NCBI GenBank assembly: GCA_003008705.1
Contig: PDUO01000023.1
Location: 535,312 to 599,311, forward strand
Direction: 5' to 3'
Source of the DNA: Pezicula radicicola
Lineage: Eukaryota; Ascomycota; Leotiomycetes; Helotiales; Dermateaceae
DNA length: 64,000 nt
Positions 48,901 to 60,071 of the stretch are shown here, piece by piece. Within the stretch, counting starts at the first letter, position 1. The number at the start of each line of letters is the position of its first letter. The notes under the pieces are model-generated. The model ran no database searches and had not been told where the DNA came from. It saw nothing but the letters and a program-made list of their open reading frames with translations. The position numbers were made by a program, and so were the translations under genes.

Positions 48901-49622
48901 GGCACGCGTGTTTTCGACCAGCATTGGGTTTTGGTGGTATTGATTTGATGATATCGACTCCGGGCTCCCCCTCGCATTCCTGCCCAACTGATCAAGGCTA
49001 TCGCTTCGAACGCTTGCACCCGCGCACCCGCCTTGCTTTTCCGTTTCCCTGCGCTTCCCTGTCTTCCCTGTCTTGCATATGGCCCTCTGCCTGTACGTCC
49101 TGTCCTCTGCCATGGCACGCTAGAGTCTAAGAGCCCAAGTTGGGGGGAGGGCCCTGTTACAATTTACGAATCTTACGATTTACATCCATCCACTTGACTC
49201 TTTTCGGGTGGGACCAGAAGAACATCCGCTGCCAGACAGGTGCAGATGGTGCAGCCACGGCCAGGAGAGGCTCATGGGATAAGAACGACGAGGGGCCCGT
49301 TCACTATCGCGACGATCTCTCTTCATACCTCTCACGGTACTTCTGCATCAACCAACAACACGACACCACCATTATTTTACCACCACCAGTCACTCTCTCT
49401 TCTGTTTGAGATAGAGACTGGCTTGTATCTTCTCCCACGCACAGCAATACTTATTATTGTTGTGTACCTTGTGATATTCAGTGATCGCCACGAATATCAT
49501 CCCGTCGCCTTCAGATCATCTACCACGCATCTATTTTGATCGCTACGCTTCACCGCCACAGCGATAGTCATCCCATCCGAACTTCGCTTCCACCACCACC
49601 GCACTTTCACAACTCCCACACA
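45926..49622. other. 3.7 kb non-coding interval upstream of the bZIP gene
   Basis: No gene is supported. The many 60-200 codon open frames lack motifs and overlap on both strands. Short repeats seen: an ATT repeat near 46730, an AT/GGG tandem at 48174-48209 and a GT run near 47939-47951. The right 500 bp contains several upstream ATGs, including one opening a frame from 49246 that stops at 49539, before the bZIP start. Long, complex promoters and leaders are common for fungal regulatory genes. Confidence 0.45.
48174..48209. repeat. Short tandem repeat, unit about 16 bp
   Basis: TGGAATATTGGGATAT-type units are repeated a little over twice with small changes. This is a minor microsatellite-like tract with no obvious role. 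Confidence 0.6.
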
Positions 49623-51571
49623 ATGGCTGCATTTCCAATGCAGCACTACTACAGACCGTCGCCTTTGACGGTCGACACTCATCACTCACATAACTACTTT
49701 GAAGAGGACGAGGGCAGCATCCTCGATGAGAACATTCTCGACAACGGTGCCTTAGATTCCGGCTTGGAGATGTCACCACCCATCAACGGAAGCAGGCGGG
49801 AGTCCTTTGCAGTGTCGTCGGCCCTCTTTTCGCCCAAGACGGACGACTGGCAACATGTCGACATGCAGCCCATGGGCTCCAACAATCCCTTTGTTGAGCA
49901 GCAGAACAATAACCCATTCATGCGCCTCGACGCCGCACAATATGGTCACCAAAATCACGGATGGGGAATGAACCACGGCTCGGGCATGAGCACCCCTATG
50001 CAAGGACACGATGGAATGCCTCATGAATTTGAAGTCAACGCTCCTGTTTTCCAACGACCCCTGCAAACTCCCTTCGGCAACCCCGGAAACCAACAATTAC
50101 CTCTGTTCTCGTCATCAAATACCAGCAACGGATCAATACCCGCTTCGCCCCAGAAGGAGTGGTCGGTAGCCGATGCCATGGACCATCGTGGAATGCCAAA
50201 ACGCATGCGACCTCACAGCCCAACTCTTCGCTCGCATCCGGACATGTCGAGGAGGGGTGATGGTATCCGAAAGAAGAACGCACGATTTGATATCCCCGCC
50301 GAACGGAACCTTCTCAATATCGACCAACTCATAGCTCAGTCAACTGACGAGCAAGAGATCAAGGAGCTCAAGCAGCAAAAGCGACTGTTAAGAAACAGAC
50401 AAGCAGCGTATGTCCCTCCGGATGTTTTGGTCTTACTTCCTCTTTTGGTTTACTTTTGGTTTTGGCAGCCCACTAACCTTTGAATGTGTGTAGACTTGAT
50501 TCTCGGCAACGTAAGAAGCAACATACGGAGCGACTCGAGGATGAGAAGAAGCATTACACTGCTCTGATCAACGATCTCGAGGAGGATCTGGCTGAGGCCA
50601 AGCTTGCTCTGGATGACTGGGCTCGCAAGGAGCAACAGTATCAACAGTACATCGAGAACATGCAAATGGAGAAGGAGGAGATGGTTCGCGCTCACACTAT
50701 CGAAACTGGTGACCTTCGCAAGAAAGTCAGTGTCCTTACCGAGCACATGCAGAAGATGGAGATGGGAAGCGTTGCCATGTCTACTGTTCCAAGCTCTACT
50801 GGATTCTCTGCCGACTATGCCGATATTGACAGTCTTACCATGGATGGGGCTTGGGACAACATCTCATTCCTCAACGACTATGCCCTTGAGTCTGATCCTC
50901 AGGTCAAGGTTGAGAATGCCATGGCACCTGCTAAGAAAGAGTCAACTCTTCTCAGCGACCCAGAGAAGCCAGCTGCTCATGGACTACTCCTCATGCTATT
51001 GCTCGTCGGTGCTTTCGTCGCTTCCAAAGGTTCTTCTCCTAGTGTTCCTACCATGTCAGATGACGTGAGGGCAGGGGCAACGTCAGTCCTCCAAGACCTA
51101 TTCAAAGATGCTGGAGTCTCACAGACAGCTTCCGGTGTATCTGAAGCCATGGCTCCGCTCCCATCTGGTACCTCTTGGTCCGCACCCTCTACCACGACAA
51201 ATCTTGGAGGTGACATGGTTGGTGTCAGCTCTTCTACCCTTGGTGACCTCGTCGACAGCCTCGCTCAACCTACGGAACAACAGAACAATGAGCAACTTTT
51301 CTCCCTTTCAGCAGCACAATACAACGGCCTGACATCTCACGATTTTCTCCAAAACACACCACCACCCTCAACGTCAGCTGGCCGCCGTAATCTCGGCGAA
51401 ACACTAGCAGCCATGCGTTCCGACAGCAAGAAATCTGCTGCTGAGGTATACACGCGATCACTTCTTTGGGACCAAGTGCCGAGCGAGGTTGTCCGCAATT
51501 TCGCCAAGCTAGTGTCCGAATGTAATTCCCAGAATACAGGGCAAGATGATTGCTCGTCTACTTCTGGATGA
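49623..51571 (+). CDS. meaB: bZIP transcription factor, MeaB type
   Basis: Exons 49623-50407 and 50494-51571, split by an 86 bp intron inside the basic region, give 620 residues. The junction rebuilds RLLRNRQAALDSRQRKKQ, which has the N-x7-R signature of bZIP DNA-binding regions. A leucine/coiled-coil helix follows at about residues 275-360. The N-terminal 240 residues are Asn/Gln/Ser-rich. At about 423-438 is a hydrophobic run HGLLLMLLLVGAFVAS. The combination and the basic region agree with MeaB, the factor for nitrogen metabolite repression in Aspergillus and Fusarium. The name rests on my recall of that family. The ATG at 49623 has a good context (ACA before it); an earlier in-frame ATG at 49536 would add 29 residues. 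Confidence 0.85.
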
Positions 51572-53354
51572 ATTAACATTCGACTTGATCGCACCTATTA
51601 CACGATCTGATATTCTCTCTCACGGCTCCATCTTAACGGACTTTATAACGAAACGGAAACAGTTCACGGGCTTTACGATATTTCACGACATTTCTTGACT
51701 CACGTCTACTTTCTGCGATACTTCATAGCACCTGAGACTCTGAATTGCTCACGCATCCATTGAACCGTTTTTCCTCGAATCGTTATTATCATCATCATTA
51801 GTTTAGCAATTAGCAAGCCAGCGTCATCTAGCGTCTTATTTTTTTTGTCTACTTTTATATCTCATTGGCACGGTTTTTTTGTCAGCATTTTCAGGGGTTC
51901 TCATTACAAATGCACAGCGACGGCCACCCAAGGTGTTTTATTTTTATTTTGGGCAAATGGCCGGACAAATCTACAAGAAAGATGCAAGCTCATTGAAGCG
52001 ACGCCAGTACATTTTTGTTTTCTTTGGAAATGTATAAATTGAATTTTTGGGTCATCTATCGGGACGGACAGGGAGGAGGAAATTGGAAGGATGGAGGGAA
52101 GGGATAGGGGGAACTGGGGTTTACTTTGTCATTATTGTTCCGGGGAGTTTTCGGCATAGCATCGAACGAAATCTTCTTTCACGAACGATTCTCACAAAGC
52201 ACAACCGCTACATAAACACACATACATACGCGCAGTACGCCGAGGAAGTCGAAGGGGGTGGAGATGAATGAGATGAAACATGTGGATATTTATGAATTAT
52301 GATCATGAAGATCTGATCCAAGAGACGCAGCAAGCGAATTGAGCGAATTCAGCGAACAATTGAATGGCCAACACTTTTGAGGCTTTTGCAATACTTTTTT
52401 TTTTTAGTACCTTCCATATCAAACCCACTACCTCTTGTATTTAGTCTACGAACCATCGATTACTTCGGGGGATGAATGATGTAGTAATTAAAGCTAGTGT
52501 AGCTTGCTAGCTTCAAGTCAAATCGATTATTTTGGAAGGACAAGAACGTCTCAAGTCATCTTGCATTTTGTGAATACCTCCCTTCTGCCTACAGAACGCT
52601 CAAATACCACCTAAAATCACTAGAACCATATGTAAAACTGGTGGCTTTCCTCCGTACAGTGCACTATCTACACTTATCTTTCCTTTCACTGGTTCGATCT
52701 AATCTCTGAAATCGAAATCTCACCTATGGGACTGGAGGTGTGTGTGCTGTACTTGTCTCAGCTAAGATGGATCAATGGATGGCCTGGATGTAGGTAAGAT
52801 GTAAGATTGTAAGAATGTAAGAATGTAAGATACTACCTTATACTCGAGGTTGCTACGCCACTCAAGCCAAAAACTAAACCCCCTGAACATAGGAAGGTAG
52901 GTACCAATCCCATTCAACATTCACCGCCATCAACGTTCCAAGAAAAAGGCCCTGGTTCGTGTGTCCAATACCACATGCCTGCCTATGCTAGACTATATGT
53001 TCATCACTACTGGTAAACTCCCAAAAATATCGTCATCTTGAAAGAGAAAAAACCACGCAGGCGCGCCGCCGATCAGGAGGAGCAGCTGGTCCTACCGGAA
53101 GACATATGTCTTTGATAAAGACCTTCGAAACGACCCTCACAGTCTCAGCCAAAACCAAAAGATAAGAGGGCAAACGGTCAGCACTTCAACGGCTGATTCA
53201 AGGCTGATTCAAAAAGAGGGACCAACCCAAACCCCGCTTGCCAGCACCACTGCCACTCTCGCACTTCAAATTTCCGAGCCAACCCCACGAAAGACTGCCA
53301 ACGTAGTACGTACATACTTACTCCGTAGGCAAGCACGGCAAGCAATCATAACAG
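51572..53354. other. 1.8 kb intergenic interval
   Basis: The 3' flanks of the convergent bZIP and Sel1-repeat genes meet here. T-rich runs near 51836-51846 and 52396-52406 suggest 3' untranslated sequence. A short TAAGAT/TAAGAATG tandem lies at 52795-52830. No gene is supported. Confidence 0.5.
52795..52830. repeat. Tandem repeat of TAAGATTG/TAAGAATG
   Basis: About four and a half copies of an 8 bp unit with one variable position follow each other. A simple repeat in non-coding DNA. Confidence 0.7.
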
Positions 53355-55444
53355 TTACTTCGTAACCGTCGTAGGCGGATTATACTTTTCTTTCCATATC
53401 CTGTTTGCACCAATGAAGAAATTCCCGTTAGCCGATTTTATCCAGAGAATTAATCGTGTCTAATTCTTTGCGGGTGTTTGGGGGCGCAGAAGTGGAAAGG
53501 AAAAGACGACTATTGAACAAACGGTTCCAGATGACTCGAGCGAGAGAAGCCCGATAGGCTGTCATGAAATCATGGGAGAGGCCTCGCTGCACGGGACGGC
53601 CGCGCAACGCGCCGCTCATGCACATGAACGCTCCCAGAATCCAGATCTGAACAATGAAAGAATAGCACGCATGCGTTCGCACCAAAACTCAGAATGAGCC
53701 AAGCAGAAAATGGAAATGTCTGTGATGAATAGGTAGGTATTGAATAAGGGAACGCGAATGACATACCAAGTATTGCCCAAAGTCTTACTTCCTCCCGCCT
53801 CTGCCAGTCGGTAGTATTTCGCACCCAGGTACTAAAAACAGGGAGATGGTAGGTCAGCCTCATGGTGTCATTCATGGTCTGCTGAATGGTTTAAATTTAA
53901 TGCACGTTGCGAGTGGGGTATAGCGACGTTCGTAACCATTTGAGAGAGGTGAAGCCTCATCGCTGCCCAACGGGCCTTGCAGGAAACGACCTTTTTTGAT
54001 TGTTGCACCGGATCATTGCGCAAGCCACACATAATAACTGCGAGGCTGGGTGACTCAATGGTTGTGACGCGATGAAGCTATTCCAGCACTGTGGTTCGCA
54101 TCTCGATTTCATGTTGAACATGTACCAAAACTCACATACCTTGTCTTTCTTGCACCCAAAGCCCTCGACGTAGCACCAAGCGACCTCGTTCATTGCATCT
54201 GTCATATTATCAGTCTCTTTCCATCATTGAAGCCTTACTGAGTATTCTCACCCGTATCGCCCAAATTTGCTGCTGTCTCATAGTACTATTCCCAAATGCA
54301 AATGTCAGTGGCCTTCAGGCTTCTCCCCGATCCAATGCGTCGTGCTCCCTTACCTGTTTGGCTGCAACTTTATCGATCTGGACTCCCCAACCATGGCGGA
54401 AACAGTTCGCCAACTCAAAGATTGCGAGCACGAGCTCTCCCTTTGCAGCTCCGCCTTTCTTCATACCGGCTTGCAACGCCAGTTCTTCAATGCCGGCAGC
54501 ATTCGACGCTGCCGCGGAAAGAAATGTGACGGCCTTTTCAGGATCGGGAGTACAGCCCCAACCATGCCTAACCAACGTCAGAATGACCTCGATCGAAGTT
54601 GGGAAGAAACATAAGCAAAGCGGTGTTCTAGACTCATAACGCTGAATTCTGTCTTACCTCAATGCCAGCCCATATAGCACTTGACTTAGAGCATTATTCT
54701 CCCCATTTGGATCTGCCAATCGTCCAAACATCTGCGTAGAAGTCTCCAGTTCCCCAGCCTCATGGAGCCTGATGGCTTCTTGTATATTGTCATCCACAAG
54801 CTTTGTCGACACAACGCCCGATTCATGAGTTGCTCCCTCTCCGCCTGTATTTCCCAATGAAAGCGAGCTCATGTTATGGCTCAAGCTCGCCGGTGATCCA
54901 ATTGGGGTACCTGGTGTACTCCTATTCTTCTCGTTTGTATGTGCCAATATTGTAGCCCTCTTTTCCCATTGAGACTCTTTCCCCTCATTTTCGCCCGCGG
55001 TGATTTCTGGAAGGTCCTGAGGCACATTTGAGGAACTCTCATCTCTCTTCAACCCTAGACGATGCGACAGCCTCCTTGTCGTTGGACTGGGTGGTGGTCG
55101 CTCTTTGGACTTTGAACTTGTCCTTGATGACGTTGACGCGCTCGATGTACTCCGCTGTCGACCCTTGAAAAGAGTGTGTCTAAATTTGGATTCATTTGTA
55201 CCGTCGGTCGGTGATGGCGCATCAGAATGGTGGAAGGTAGGAGGTGTGATTATTTCTTGGGAGTAGGTACTTGGAGAAGTTAGAGGATGGTCTACCGTTG
55301 ACTGAGGGGGGTCACCACTACTCACTCGGAGCGCATGAACGTAAACTCTGGTACCGGCGCGCGGGCTTCAACGGCAGCTTCATAATGAACAGAGTCGCTC
55401 TCTTCTACCCTGTCTTTCTTCTTCAGCAAGTCACGGATGGGCAT
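53355..55444 (-). CDS. Sel1-repeat protein, Nif1/Dsf2-like
   Basis: Seven exons are proposed: 55444-55326, 55269-54658, 54567-54354, 54285-54252, 54198-54140, 53831-53767 and 53400-53355, giving 382 residues with every junction in frame. The N-terminus MPIRDLLKKKDR is followed by a Ser/Pro-rich basic region. From about residue 200 come Sel1-like repeats: LYGLALRHGWGC, IFELANCFRHGWGV, MNEVAWCYVEGFGC and YYRLAEAGGSKTLGNTW. The last exon gives IWKEKYNPP and a stop. Sel1 proteins are scaffolds. In fission yeast, Nif1 of this kind restrains the Nim1/Cdr1 kinase upstream of Wee1; orthology is likely but not proven. The last two introns are 308 and 366 bp, far longer than the others. Confidence 0.82.
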
Positions 55445-55967
55445 AGTGTTGAATGGATTGGACGTTCTTGAGGTCCACGGTGGTCTTTGTGGGAAAGCGG
55501 GTTGTTTAATTTAGCTGTAGCCTCGTGGTGGTGTAATAAAGAAATAAATCTTGCAGCCTGAGTGCTGTCGGATGCCAAGAAACATCATTTGAACGTTTGC
55601 GATTGACTCCTGCATCTTTGACAAAGATAGCTTGCCAGTAGCAGATGCTGAACTTAATGGGCGTGGAGGCTTAGTTAGCTGCTGCGGCAGAGTTGCTTCC
55701 CAATTTGGTTTGTGTACCACGAACGTACTCACTCCAAAGAAACCTAATCATCATTGGTGTGCGTAATGGTCAATGCAAGTCTTCAAGGATGGAGACAGAT
55801 TACTCATAAATAGATGGTTTTGATAGTACCTGATCTTGCAGTACAAGAGAAGATTAAGGGGAAACCTCAATCGCCAACTTCGGGGTCGGGGAACGTACCG
55901 CTGTCATAATACACGTACAGTAAGGACAACATCAAAAGAATAATTTTGGGGGTATTCAATACAATCA
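55445..55967. other. Leader of the Sel1-repeat gene and NOC4 3' flank
   Basis: No gene is seen. A minus-strand frame at 55511-55732 begins without an ATG and lacks features; it is more likely 5' leader of the Sel1-repeat gene. Confidence 0.4.
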
Positions 55968-57627
55968 TCAGAAGTCCCACAGCTTCACCAACAACCCATC
56001 ATCAACACCTGATGATACATCCTGCTTCATAAAAATCTTCTTGGGTATCTCAAATTCCACAACGGGCGCCTTCTCGATATCCTTCGACAACTCTACATCC
56101 AGCAAGCTTCCATAACTCATATCCAAGAAGTCTTCGATGTTGTATTGCTGTTTCGTAAACTGCTCAGAAATGATCTTTGCCAGCGTCGCTACGTTAGGGT
56201 GATAATGTGATTGCAGTGTGACAATCTCCCACAAACTGCTCTCAATTGCATCGGTGTCCATGGGATCCTCTTTATCCATCAGAAATGGGTCAGTGAATCC
56301 TTCTTGTTCTAGAAATTCCTTCTCTTCCTTCGTTCTTAGTTCGCGGTGAATCATGAAGGTACATGAAGGATGCTTCTTTAATAGGTTGTAGATCCATGGA
56401 ACAACAGCAACAATACCTCCGGGAGGAGCGTTGAGAGTTAATCTGGAAAGTCTCTTGAGAAAGCTGGCCACAAGCACGGCTGGCAAATGCGTTGATGCCA
56501 TGAATGTGTCAAGTAGACGGAAGAATCTTGACCGATGCTTAGAGTGTAAAATGTTTGAATCAAGTAGAGAATAAAGTTTCCTATAGAATAACGGATAGTC
56601 CAAATTCTTTTCCTGGATCAAATAAAACACACCGGACAGGGCAAGTAATGACGTTGATCCTCCAGCATCATAAGAATCTGTGAGAAAGTCCATTAGGAGT
56701 TCTGGCTTCATAAACCACGGAGCAATGGACTTTGTGATTAGTCCCAGGACGGATTTCCGCTGCTCTTTGCTCATTTGCATCTTCATCAATGCCAGCCAAG
56801 CTGCTTCTGCTCGCTTCTTATGTTGTGTCAAGGAATATAGAGCGTGCGTCTTCTTCTTTGGGGCCTCAATGTAAAAGTCCTCAAGTTCATCTTTTGACTC
56901 TGGAACAGACTCGACTGTAGTGAGAATTTGCAACGCGCTATCAAAAAACTCCGCTTCTGTTTCGTCCTCATTGAGTATCTCCCTAGAAGGTAATTAGCAT
57001 TGAGCACTGGTGACAGAGTTGAAAAACTTACGCGATGGCCTCGAATGTGAAGAACCGAATATCGTCATATTCCTCCACGTACTTTTCACTGAATTCCTTC
57101 CTCAGATCCCCTTCACTTTCAGGATTCAGAAGTGCGTCAACGATCTCCGTGAGAAATGTTGTTGGGAAAAGGTATTCTTGCCCATTGCGAATGTATTGCC
57201 CTTCAGTCTTTAGCAATCTCATGCAAAGAGTCAATGCTGTGGATCCAATGCCTTCTTGACCAAGTAGCCCTAGAAGGCCACTCTTATATTCGTCATATCG
57301 TTCCTTCAACCACCGAAACACAATTGCATCTTTCTCCGTCGTCCCTTGTTTCTTTACCAAGTCTCCAGCAGCAAGTAATTTTGTAAAAACACGGCATAGT
57401 GATATGGCAGCAACGACTGAATCGTCTGCGTCCTCGTCATCTTTCTGGAGAATTTTGAGCAAGGTTGCTATGTTGTTGTAGTTCTTTTTCGATTCAAAGA
57501 TCTCGGCTTCAAGTAGTAGAATTTGGTCTTGTGAATTCGCATCGTCGTCGCTGCCCTCGGAGCGCGCACGTTTTGAAGGGCCTTTCTCTGTAGAAGCCCT
57601 CTTCCTTTTGACGGATTGGGTGGCCAT
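55968..57627 (-). CDS. noc4: Nucleolar complex protein 4 (NOC4), CBF/MAK21 family
   Basis: Exons 57627-57032 and 56982-55968, with a 49 bp intron, give 536 residues. The basic start MATQSVKRKRAS looks like a nuclear/nucleolar signal. The CBF/Mak21 domain occupies the second exon: LFYRKLYSLLDSNILHSKHR, RFFRLLDTFMASTHLPAVLV, FLKRLSRLTLNAPPGGI and IYNLLKKHPSCTFMIHREL. This set is typical for Noc4, which with Nop14 matures and exports the 40S ribosomal subunit. Start taken at the true ATG (57627). It is divergent from ATP4, about 220 bp between starts. Confidence 0.94.
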
Positions 57628-57848
57628 CTCCAAAGTGCCAGAATTGGTGATTAGTAGTACTTGTTGAATCTCTTATTTCGTTATCAGAAAAAAAGTTCGC
57701 GATAAAGACCAGGGAAGTGCCTGCCTCACTTGGCGCCTTAGGCTACGAAACTAACGAGATTCATCGGCAAGCCGACAGGAAGGAACAGGAACCTCAAGCA
57801 ACCATTCAAGCATTTCGAGAAGCTCTACCCATCTCCCCTCATCTCACA

Positions 57849-58751
57849 ATGGCATCACGCGTGGCAAGAAGCGCCTTAGGTATGCAATTGATTCCATGGA
57901 AGTGCAGCAAACAGCCATTGGGATGCTGATGACCTTGTAGGGGCCTCCGCTCGTCTTCGACCAGCTCTTCCTCTCCGAACCCTCCCGGCCCTCACTACTT
58001 CCCTCACAAGCTACCGCTCAGCATCCTCTGTACCAGCTGAGGACCCAAAGAAGAAGGCTCAGTCAATTCTCGATTCGCTGCCAGGCAACTCCTTGATCTC
58101 AAAGACTGCCATTCTCTCATCGGGAGCGGGCGCTGCGATCTACGCTCTTAGCAATGAATACTATGTCGTCAACGAGGAAACCGTTGTTATGTTGTGTTTG
58201 TTGAGCATTTGGGGTGCTGTTATCAAGTACGGTGGACCAATGTATAGCGAGTGGGCGGAGGCACAATCCAACAAGATCAGAAACATCCTGAACTCTGCCC
58301 GCGCTGATCACACTGAGGCTGTCAAGTCACGAATTGAAAGCGTTCAGCAATTGGGCAGTGTTGTCGATGTCACCAAGACCCTGTTCGAGGTCTCAAAGGT
58401 AGAGAAGAACAGGAATTTCCGGGAGTAGGTGGAGCTCTGCTAATACGTTGTAGGAAACCGCAAAGCTTGAGGCTCAAGCTTTCGAGCTCCAGCAAACCAC
58501 CGCTCTTGCCGCAGAGGCCAAGGCCGTTCTCGAATCATGGGTAAGATATGAGGGACAGGTTAAGATTCGCCAACAGAAAGAGCTGTCGGAGAGCATTATT
58601 GCCAAGATCCAGAAGGAACTCGAGAACCCTAAGGTGTTGCAACAAATTCTCCAGCAGAGTGTTGCAGATGTAGAGAGTAAGTCCCTCGAAGGCGTGAAAG
58701 ATGTTCTGGCAGCTAATACAACTTACAGAGATCGTCGCTCAAAAGGCATAA
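57849..58751 (+). CDS. atp4: Mitochondrial ATP synthase subunit 4 (subunit b)
   Basis: Four exons (57849-57879, 57941-58398, 58454-58676, 58729-58751) give 244 residues. The start MASRVARSALGASARLRPAL is a classic arginine-rich mitochondrial presequence without acidic residues. The membrane hairpin follows (LISKTAILSSGAGAAIYAL, then VVMLCLLSIWGAVIKYGGPM), and then the long charged helix of the peripheral stalk (NKIRNILNSARADHTEAV, FELQQTTALAAEAKAV). It ends KIVAQKA. Subunit b holds F1 still against the rotating c-ring. The first exon codes only ten residues and the last only seven, both easy to miss. It shares its promoter region with NOC4. Confidence 0.95.
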
Positions 58752-59144
58752 TAGAGAACCGTAGTGTTCTGTGCACATTACAGATTTCCTTTATCACCGC
58801 ATGTCTCTATTACCCCCTCTGTGCCATAGTCCGAACAAACCAATTTCTCTGCTTGCACTCTGATTGTGGTGTGATTGATGAGTGACGGGTAATATTATGT
58901 ATCTGAGCAAACCGGCCATGTGCCTAAGATCAGTGATTTAGGCGTCCACATGTGTCAAAGTTTAATACTTGCATGCCACACTTCTCAGCATTTCAGAAGA
59001 ATATGTCGATCCAAAGTAAAGTCTTCCAAGTGTTGATATAGAATGGTAATTCATTGTTTCTCCGAACTTTTTCTATTTTTGTGTACTACCTAATAATGTA
59101 AGCTTTATATAGTTCTTTAAGGCCTGTTTCTCAAAAGCAAACAT
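58752..59144. other. ATP4 3' flank and tRNA upstream region
   Basis: AT-rich 3' untranslated sequence of ATP4 followed by the 5' flank of the tRNA gene. No further gene is seen. Confidence 0.5.
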
Positions 59145-59247
59145 GGCCTGCTGGCCCAATGGCAAGGCGCTTGACTACGATTTTCACAGCAGTGCAGGGA
59201 AATTTTCTGTAATCAAGAGATTGCAGGTTCGATCCCTGCGTAGGTCA
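59145..59247 (+). tRNA. tRNA-Arg (ACG) with a 31 nt intron
   Basis: The acceptor stem GGCCTGC/GTAGGTC (with G:U pairs), the anticodon stem CTTGA/TCAAG and the T arm GCAGG-TTCGATC-CCTGC are all present, and the discriminator is A. The anticodon loop after splicing is CTACGAA, so the anticodon is ACG, read as ICG for arginine CGN codons. The intron (59181-59211) lies one base 3' of the anticodon, the standard position for nuclear tRNA introns. The B box GGTTCGATCCC is intact. Confidence 0.93.
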
Positions 59248-59274
59248 CTCACTAATGAGTATTGCTCTTCATTC

Positions 59275-59283
59275 TTTTTTTTT
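59275..59283 (+). terminator. RNA polymerase III terminator of tRNA-Arg
   Basis: A run of nine T residues about 27 bases after the tRNA 3' end is the first strong pol III stop. The distance is somewhat long, so the precursor would carry a longer trailer. Confidence 0.65.
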
Positions 59284-60071
59284 GCCATTTTCTTCTACAG
59301 TACCTCAAGGTGGGGAACTTCACTGGCTGAATTTTTTTGGGCTTCGGTTACGAGATCCCGTAGGCCCGTCATGTGCCGAGTGGAAACTAGTGACGGGAGG
59401 CTCACCTCGCCGTGGAAATTGAAGTTGGGACACTGAAATACCTTGAGGAATCCATTTGCTTTGTGTAAATAACTTGTTTGGGTAACTTCGTTGAGTTGAG
59501 TAACTCTTCCTGTGTAACTAACTCACTGTATACTAAAGTATCTTTTGAATGTTCCTCGATTTTCGCTTCCTTGGTATCCTAGTTGGAATTTCCTTAGTGA
59601 GCTAGCTCACTTAGTAGTAGCCTTTCAAGAGCTCACAGAGACAAAGAAAGACTATATTCTTTTTTGACAATGCAAAGACCAATAGTCTATTCTTAGGTTG
59701 TTGTTTTTCTTTCAAGCCTGTCTGTATACAAAGAGATTGTAGTTTTACACAATACAAAGTATTCTCAATTATCAGACAAGGAGCTCATTCTAGATAGAAA
59801 CAATTTGAAAGACGTCAATACAGAAGAAAACCAAGGCGAGTAAAGAAACCATGGAAATACAAAGGTCATTCATGAACAATTCCTTCTCTTTTACCATAGG
59901 TATAGACTTATACCGTTATAATCAAAACCTAATATTTATAACATCAAATCACATCACATCACTTACATATTTCCAAACCCTCCACACACACAAAAAAAGT
60001 TCATCATACACCCAAAAAGCAAGTACCCTGGAGTCAGGATCCTTCAGAGAGAAAGAAAGTACACAAAAACC
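59284..60071. other. Intergenic between tRNA-Arg and a hypothetical gene
   Basis: AT-rich, with CACATCACATCACTT-like short repeats near 59948-59965 that are probably leader sequence of the next gene. No other gene is seen. Confidence 0.5.

Noticed and set aside
53428..53685. Candidate last exon of the Sel1-repeat gene beginning IWILGAF
   Set aside because: Joining it to the previous exon creates TGA in place of the split Trp codon. The exon at 53355-53400 restores the Trp and gives the expected IWKEKYNPP ending.
55511..55732. 73-codon minus-strand frame upstream of the Sel1-repeat gene
   Set aside because: Starts without an ATG, ends without features and lies in the likely 5' leader.
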